Origin: Micrococcales bacterium UBA4448
GTDB lineage: Bacteria; Actinomycetota; Actinomycetes; Actinomycetales; Microbacteriaceae
Assembly (NCBI GenBank): GCA_002390305.1
Contig: DGPE01000065.1
Coordinates: 1 to 9,571 of the forward strand
Direction of reading: 5' to 3'
Length of the DNA: 9,571 nt
This document shows, piece by piece, positions 6,351-9,571 of the stretch. Under the pieces are notes generated by a model that did no database searches, was not told the DNA's origin, and saw nothing but the letters and a program-made list of their open reading frames with translations. The number at the start of each line of letters is the position of its first letter. Positions within the stretch are counted from its first letter, which is position 1. The position numbers and the translations under genes are program-made.

Positions 6351-6393
6351 GGCCATCCCAACAGCGAATCATTCCGGCTTTCAAGCCTGGTCA

Positions 6394-6410
6394 GCCCAAT
6401 AGACTTGGGC
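6394..6410 (+). promoter_or_regulatory. Dyad centred on the candidate -10 of prfB
   Basis: GCCCAA (6394-6399) and TTGGGC (6405-6410) are perfect inverted arms flanking TAGAC. The hexamer TAGACT (6400-6405) is a plausible actinobacterial -10 that ends 7 nt before the prfB ATG, and no Shine-Dalgarno precedes that ATG. Together this suggests a leaderless prfB transcript with a possible operator over its -10. A second small dyad, GGCTT-TC-AAGCC, lies at 6376-6387 near the expected -35. No good -35 hexamer is seen. Confidence 0.4.
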
Positions 6411-6412
6411 AA

Positions 6413-7516
6413 ATGGCTGAGCTAGATATTGGAAGACAAATCAGAGACCTTGAGGAGCTATTTCTCGGCATCTCGAAAGTCATTGACCCGGCGGCTTTGG
6501 AAACCCGCATGGGTGAGTTAGAAACCTTGGCATCGGATCCAAACATTTGGAACGACCAGGAAAATGCCCAAAAAGTCACCACTGAACTCTCAAGAACCAA
6601 ATCTCAGTTACAGCACCTCCAATCCATCCATCAGGACATCAAGGACTTGGAAGACCTTCGCCAGATGGCGACCGAGGATCCAGCAGCAGCGCATGAGTTC
6701 GCTGCCGAACTAGTTCGCGTGACTACTGAGCTTGGTGAGCTAGAAACCAAGACTCTGCTCAACGGTGAGTATGACCCCAGAGGGGCGATCCTCTCGATTC
6801 GATCAGGTGCGGGCGGTGATGACGCAACAGATTTTGCAGAAATGCTGATGAGGATGTATCTGCGTTACGCCGAGAAAAATGGTCACAGGGCGAAGGTCTT
6901 GGAAATTTCGCATGCTGAAGGAGCTGGAATCAAAAGCGCCACGGTGGAGATGGACTTCCCCTATGCCTATGGCGAGCTCTCCGTGGAGTCAGGAACCCAC
7001 AGACTTGTGAGGATGAGCCCATTTAATGCTGCGGGCAAAAGGCAGACTTCATTCGCGGCAATTGAGGTGGTCCCGGTCATGGAGGTGACCGAGTCCGTCG
7101 AAATCCCAGAGTCTGATATCAGAATCGATGTCTTTAGGTCTTCCGGGCCAGGAGGTCAGTCGGTTAATACCACCGACTCCGCGGTCAGAATCACACATCT
7201 ACCAACCGGGATAGTTGTTTCCTGTCAAAACGAAAAGAGTCAGCTGCAAAACAAGGCTTCGGCGATGCGGGTATTGCAGTCAAAGTTGCTTGACGCGCAG
7301 CGAAGGGCAGATCAGGAAAAGCGCAAAGAATTGGCGGGAGATGTCAAAGCCAGTTGGGGAGAGCAGATGCGCTCATACGTTCTTGCCCCTTACCAAATGG
7401 TGAAAGATTTACGCACCGAATATGAAGAAAATAATCCTGACGATGTGTTTGATGGCAAACTCGAAGGCTTTATCGCTTCCGGAATTCGTTGGCGGAAAAT
7501 GGTGCAGTCAAAGTAG
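6413..7516 (+). CDS. prfB: Peptide chain release factor 2 (RF2)
   Basis: RF2 reads UGA and UAA stop codons and triggers peptide release on the ribosome. The 367-residue protein is full length. The N-terminal helical domain (about 1-110) is followed by the decoding domain with the codon-recognition tripeptide SPF at 202-204, which marks RF2 rather than RF1 (PxT). The catalytic GGQ is at 247-249 within SSGPGGQSVNTTDSAVRITH. The start ATG at 6413 yields an uninterrupted frame, so the programmed +1 frameshift that autoregulates RF2 in many other bacteria is absent. The gene ends in UAG, which RF2 does not read. A candidate -10 seven bases before the ATG and lack of a ribosome binding site point to a leaderless mRNA. 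smpB follows after 64 nt, without the ftsE and ftsX genes commonly found there in Actinobacteria. Confidence 0.98.
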   Translation: MAELDIGRQIRDLEELFLGISKVIDPAALETRMGELETLASDPNIWNDQENAQKVTTELSRTKSQLQHLQSIHQDIKDLEDLRQMATEDPAAAHEFAAELVRVTTELGELETKTLLNGEYDPRGAILSIRSGAGGDDATDFAEMLMRMYLRYAEKNGHRAKVLEISHAEGAGIKSATVEMDFPYAYGELSVESGTHRLVRMSPFNAAGKRQTSFAAIEVVPVMEVTESVEIPESDIRIDVFRSSGPGGQSVNTTDSAVRITHLPTGIVVSCQNEKSQLQNKASAMRVLQSKLLDAQRRADQEKRKELAGDVKASWGEQMRSYVLAPYQMVKDLRTEYEENNPDDVFDGKLEGFIASGIRWRKMVQSK

Positions 7517-7541
7517 TTGGCCGGGGCAACAACAGTTCGCC

Positions 7542-7574
7542 TAGGCTTAGCAACAGGTCTACACCACTAAGGAG
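7542..7574 (+). promoter_or_regulatory. Candidate smpB -10 and ribosome binding site
   Basis: TAGGCT (7542-7547) resembles the -10 elements seen before gltA and prfB. AGGAG (7570-7574) lies six bases before the GTG start of smpB and decides that start. No convincing -35 was found, so smpB may also be read through from prfB. Confidence 0.4.
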
Positions 7575-7580
7575 TTTCAA

Positions 7581-8054
7581 GTGCCACGCGAACGCGGTCA
7601 AAAGGTTGTTGCAAACAACCGTAAGGCTCGCCACGACTATCACATCGAAGATGAGGTCGAGGCAGGACTTGTGCTGACCGGCACAGAGGTGAAGTCTCTT
7701 CGTGAGGGCAGAGCGTCCCTAATCGATGGGTACGCGGTAATTGAGCGCGGTGAAGCCTGGTTAGAAAACGTTCACATTCCGGAATTCCTAGCCGGTTCCT
7801 GGACGAACCATGGAACCAGAAGGCGCAGAAAATTGCTGATGCACAGGTCAGAAATTGACAAACTTGAGGGCAAAATCAGCCACTCCGGAATGACTTTGAT
7901 CCCGCTTTCGCTTTACTTTCTGGATGGTCGGGCAAAGGTGAAAATTGCACTGGCCAAAGGTAAGAAGGAATATGACAAGCGCCAAACCCTAAAAGAAGCT
8001 CAAGATACCCGTGAAGCAGCTAGAGCGGTAGCAACCCTCGGAAAAGAGTGGTGA
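7581..8054 (+). CDS. smpB: SsrA-binding protein SmpB
   Basis: A 157-residue RNA-binding protein that binds the tRNA-like domain of tmRNA and delivers it to stalled ribosomes. The OB-fold core shows the family signatures ARHDYHIEDEVEAGLVLTGTEVKSLREG (about 17-44) and the region around WLENVHIPEF (about 59-68). The basic C-terminal tail KGKKEYDKRQTLKEAQDTRE (about 126-145) is the part that enters the mRNA channel. Length is normal for the family. The start is GTG at 7581, supported by AGGAG six bases upstream and by the MPRERGQKVVANNRKA N terminus typical of actinobacterial SmpB. It is encoded downstream of both its RNA partner and prfB. Confidence 0.98.
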   Translation: MPRERGQKVVANNRKARHDYHIEDEVEAGLVLTGTEVKSLREGRASLIDGYAVIERGEAWLENVHIPEFLAGSWTNHGTRRRRKLLMHRSEIDKLEGKISHSGMTLIPLSLYFLDGRAKVKIALAKGKKEYDKRQTLKEAQDTREAARAVATLGKEW

Positions 8055-8080
8055 GGGCGTTCCCTCCGGTTTCATCGGGT

Positions 8081-8104
8081 TAGAATTAGAGCACACTTTA
8101 GGAG
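8081..8104 (+). promoter_or_regulatory. Candidate fdxA -10 and ribosome binding site
   Basis: TAGAAT (8081-8086) matches five of six bases of the -10 consensus. AGGAG (8100-8104) lies five bases before the TTG start at 8110. This implies a short leader of roughly 16 nt. The -35 is weak. Confidence 0.5.
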
Positions 8105-8109
8105 CAAAC

Positions 8110-8427
8110 TTGACTTACATAATCGCATTGCCATGTGTCGATCTTAAAGACAAGGCGTGTATTGATGAGTGCCCCGTTGACTGCATTTATGAGGGTGACA
8201 GGATGTTATACATCCACCCTGACGAGTGTGTCGATTGCGGTGCATGCGAGCCAGTTTGCCCAGTAGAAGCAATCTACTACGAGGATGACACACCATCTGA
8301 GTGGAGTGAATACTACAAAGTCAACGTGGACTTTTTCGAGGAAATTGGCTCACCTGGAGGGGCGGCGAAAGTCGGTCCGATTCCAGGTGATCACCCAATA
8401 GTTGCAGCTCTGCCTCCGCAGGGTTAA
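8110..8427 (+). CDS. fdxA: 7Fe ferredoxin with [3Fe-4S] and [4Fe-4S] clusters
   Basis: A 105-residue soluble electron carrier of the FdxA type, commonly a redox partner for oxidoreductases and cytochromes P450 in Actinobacteria. Cysteines 9, 17 and 50 are placed as ligands of a [3Fe-4S] cluster, and cysteines 21, 40, 43 and 46 as ligands of a [4Fe-4S] cluster, by analogy with Azotobacter ferredoxin I. C25 is an extra cysteine, as in that protein. The acidic C-terminal extension ending PGDHPIVAALPPQG is typical of actinobacterial members. The start is TTG at 8110 with AGGAG five bases upstream; MTYIIALPCVD is the usual N terminus. It appears to be a monocistronic gene with its own promoter, followed after 58 nt by gltA. 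In many relatives a dapC gene follows fdxA, but here it does not. Confidence 0.96.
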   Translation: MTYIIALPCVDLKDKACIDECPVDCIYEGDRMLYIHPDECVDCGACEPVCPVEAIYYEDDTPSEWSEYYKVNVDFFEEIGSPGGAAKVGPIPGDHPIVAALPPQG

Positions 8428-8446
8428 TTGTTTTCCAAACAAAAAA

Positions 8447-8464
8447 GCACTCTAGGCTGAGTGC
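8447..8464 (+). promoter_or_regulatory. Dyad over the candidate -10 of gltA
   Basis: GCACTC (8447-8452) and GAGTGC (8459-8464) are perfect inverted arms around TAGGCT (8453-8458), a likely -10 for gltA. A weak TTTTCC (8431-8436) could serve as -35 with 16-bp spacing. Read on the minus strand, the same hairpin is followed by TTTTTTG and so also looks like a terminator for leftward transcription, but no leftward gene needs one. As a rightward terminator for fdxA it lacks a T-tract. An operator is therefore one reasonable reading. Confidence 0.45.
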
Positions 8465-8485
8465 ATTCACTTATAGGAGTAGTAG

Positions 8486-9571
8486 TTGAGTAACGACAAG
8501 GTTTCAATTGACATAGACGGTTCCGTCAGTGATTACCCCGTGGTTGCTGCAACCGAGGGTCCATCTGGCATCGACATCTCGAACCTGATGACTAACACCG
8601 GTCTCACTGTTTTTGACCAGGGCTTTGTGAATACAGCTTCCACAAGTTCGGCCATCACCTACATCGACGGCGATGCTGGAATTCTTAGATACCGCGGATA
8701 CCCAATTGAGCAACTGGCTGCTAAGCGCAGTTATCTTGAGACGGCTTATCTGCTGATTTATGGGGAGCTTCCGACTGAATCAGAGGCAGCTGCTTTTGAT
8801 GACAGCCTCAGGCGTCACACTCTTTTGCACGAGGATATGAAAGATTTTTTCAAGGCTTTCCCGCAGAGTGCACACCCAATGTCAGTGCTATCCGCAGGCG
8901 TGAGCATGCTCTCGACTTTCTACCAGGATTCGCTTGACCCTAAAGATCCAGATCAGGTTGAAATTTCAACCCTTAGGTTGCTGGCCAAGTTGCCAGTGAT
9001 CGCTTCATACGCTCACAAGGCTTCCATTGGTCAGGCGCTGGTTTATCCAGACAATTCGCTGTCGTTGGTTGAAAACTTCCTGAAGATGACTTTCGGTAAT
9101 TACGCCGAAGATTACGTCCAGAATCCAGTGGTGACAGAAGCCCTTGACATTTTGCTGTTGCTCCATGCTGACCATGAACAAAATTGCAGCACTTCAACTG
9201 TGAGGCTCGTAGGCTCCTCAAATGCAAACCTATTTGCTTCGGTTGCCTCCGGCGTGAACGCTCTTTCAGGCCCGCTGCACGGTGGTGCAAATGAGGCTGT
9301 TCTGGAAATGTTGAAGTCAATCGAACTCTCTGGTGAAAGCGTCACTAAATACGTTGATCGAATCAAGAACAAAGAAGACGGCATTCGCCTGATGGGCTTC
9401 GGCCACCGGGTCTATAAGTCCTTCGATCCCAGGGCCAAGATTGTAAAAGAAACCGCGGATCGCGTTCTAGGAGAACTTGGTATCAATGACCCGATGCTGG
9501 AGATTGCCAAGGAGCTCGAGCAAGCAGCCCTCTCAGACGAATACTTCGTCGAGCGCAAGCTTTACCCGAAC
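8486..9571 (+). CDS. gltA: Citrate synthase, 3' end beyond window
   Basis: This condenses oxaloacetate and acetyl-CoA to citrate at the entry of the TCA cycle. The 362 codons present make up most of a type II bacterial enzyme (usually about 425-435 aa). Key segments are ITYIDGDAGILRYRGYPIEQLA near residues 55-76, LLHADHEQNCSTSTVR (around H227 and H230), GPLHGGANEAV with active-site H265, and MGFGHRVYKSFDPRA with H307. The window ends at LYPN, just before the catalytic Asp expected in the following VDFYSG motif, so the gene is cut by the window edge and not truncated biologically. The start is TTG at 8486, chosen because AGGAG (8475-8479) is six bases upstream. The protein starts MSNDKVSID, ahead of an N-terminal extension typical of the type II enzymes. 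Confidence 0.97.
   Translation, partial: MSNDKVSIDIDGSVSDYPVVAATEGPSGIDISNLMTNTGLTVFDQGFVNTASTSSAITYIDGDAGILRYRGYPIEQLAAKRSYLETAYLLIYGELPTESEAAAFDDSLRRHTLLHEDMKDFFKAFPQSAHPMSVLSAGVSMLSTFYQDSLDPKDPDQVEISTLRLLAKLPVIASYAHKASIGQALVYPDNSLSLVENFLKMTFGNYAEDYVQNPVVTEALDILLLLHADHEQNCSTSTVRLVGSSNANLFASVASGVNALSGPLHGGANEAVLEMLKSIELSGESVTKYVDRIKNKEDGIRLMGFGHRVYKSFDPRAKIVKETADRVLGELGINDPMLEIAKELEQAALSDEYFVERKLYPN

Noticed and set aside
6413..6500. Programmed +1 frameshift in prfB
   Set aside because: The frame from ATG 6413 is continuous, and no early in-frame TGA with an upstream Shine-Dalgarno-like stretch is present.
1..9571. CRISPR arrays, insertion sequences, toxin-antitoxin or phage defence genes
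   Set aside because: No regularly spaced repeats, transposase motifs or defence-type domains were seen on either strand.

Overview
The window looks like chromosome from a low-to-mid GC actinobacterium, probably a Microbacteriaceae-like member of Micrococcales with a compact genome. This is inferred from four things: an actinobacterial-type Tad pilus operon, a tmRNA whose tag reads ANTKRADFALAA, several TAGAAT/TAGACT/TAGGCT -10 boxes, and frequent TTG/GTG starts in tightly packed genes. Base composition looks near 50% by eye, which would suit the freshwater Luna-type lineages, but taxonomy cannot be fixed from the sequence alone.

Layout. (1) 1-84: the 5' half of a leftward tRNA-Leu (anticodon TAG) and its probable promoter. 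(2) 126-3717: a rightward Tad/Flp pilus operon whose neighbours mostly overlap: tadA ATPase, tadB and tadC inner-membrane platform proteins, a tiny pilin-like protein (50 aa), two TadE-like minor pilins and one Rv3654c-like protein. No prepilin peptidase and no CpaE/Ssd-like protein is present here. (3) 3752-5792: two leftward transporter genes, a YddG-like DMT/EamA exporter followed after 4 nt by an MFS transporter, convergent with the pilus operon. (4) 5793-5931: a divergent control region. (5) 5932-6350: ssrA (tmRNA) and a strong intrinsic terminator. (6) 6413-8054: prfB (RF2) and smpB. (7) 8110-9571: fdxA (7Fe ferredoxin) and the 5' 85% or so of gltA (citrate synthase), which runs off the right edge.

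Function. The left third encodes a pilus assembly machine. The middle encodes small-molecule export or uptake. The right half groups ribosome rescue and termination (tmRNA, SmpB, RF2) with central metabolism (ferredoxin, citrate synthase). Points worth a second look are: the order ssrA-prfB-smpB without the ftsE-ftsX pair commonly found between prfB and smpB in Actinobacteria; a pilin-like protein lacking the conserved Glu5; an unresolved start for the first TadE-like gene; perfect dyads centred on the -10 elements of prfB and gltA; and apparently leaderless starts for prfB and the YddG-like gene. I did not find a clearly new biological system; most of the window is recognisable.
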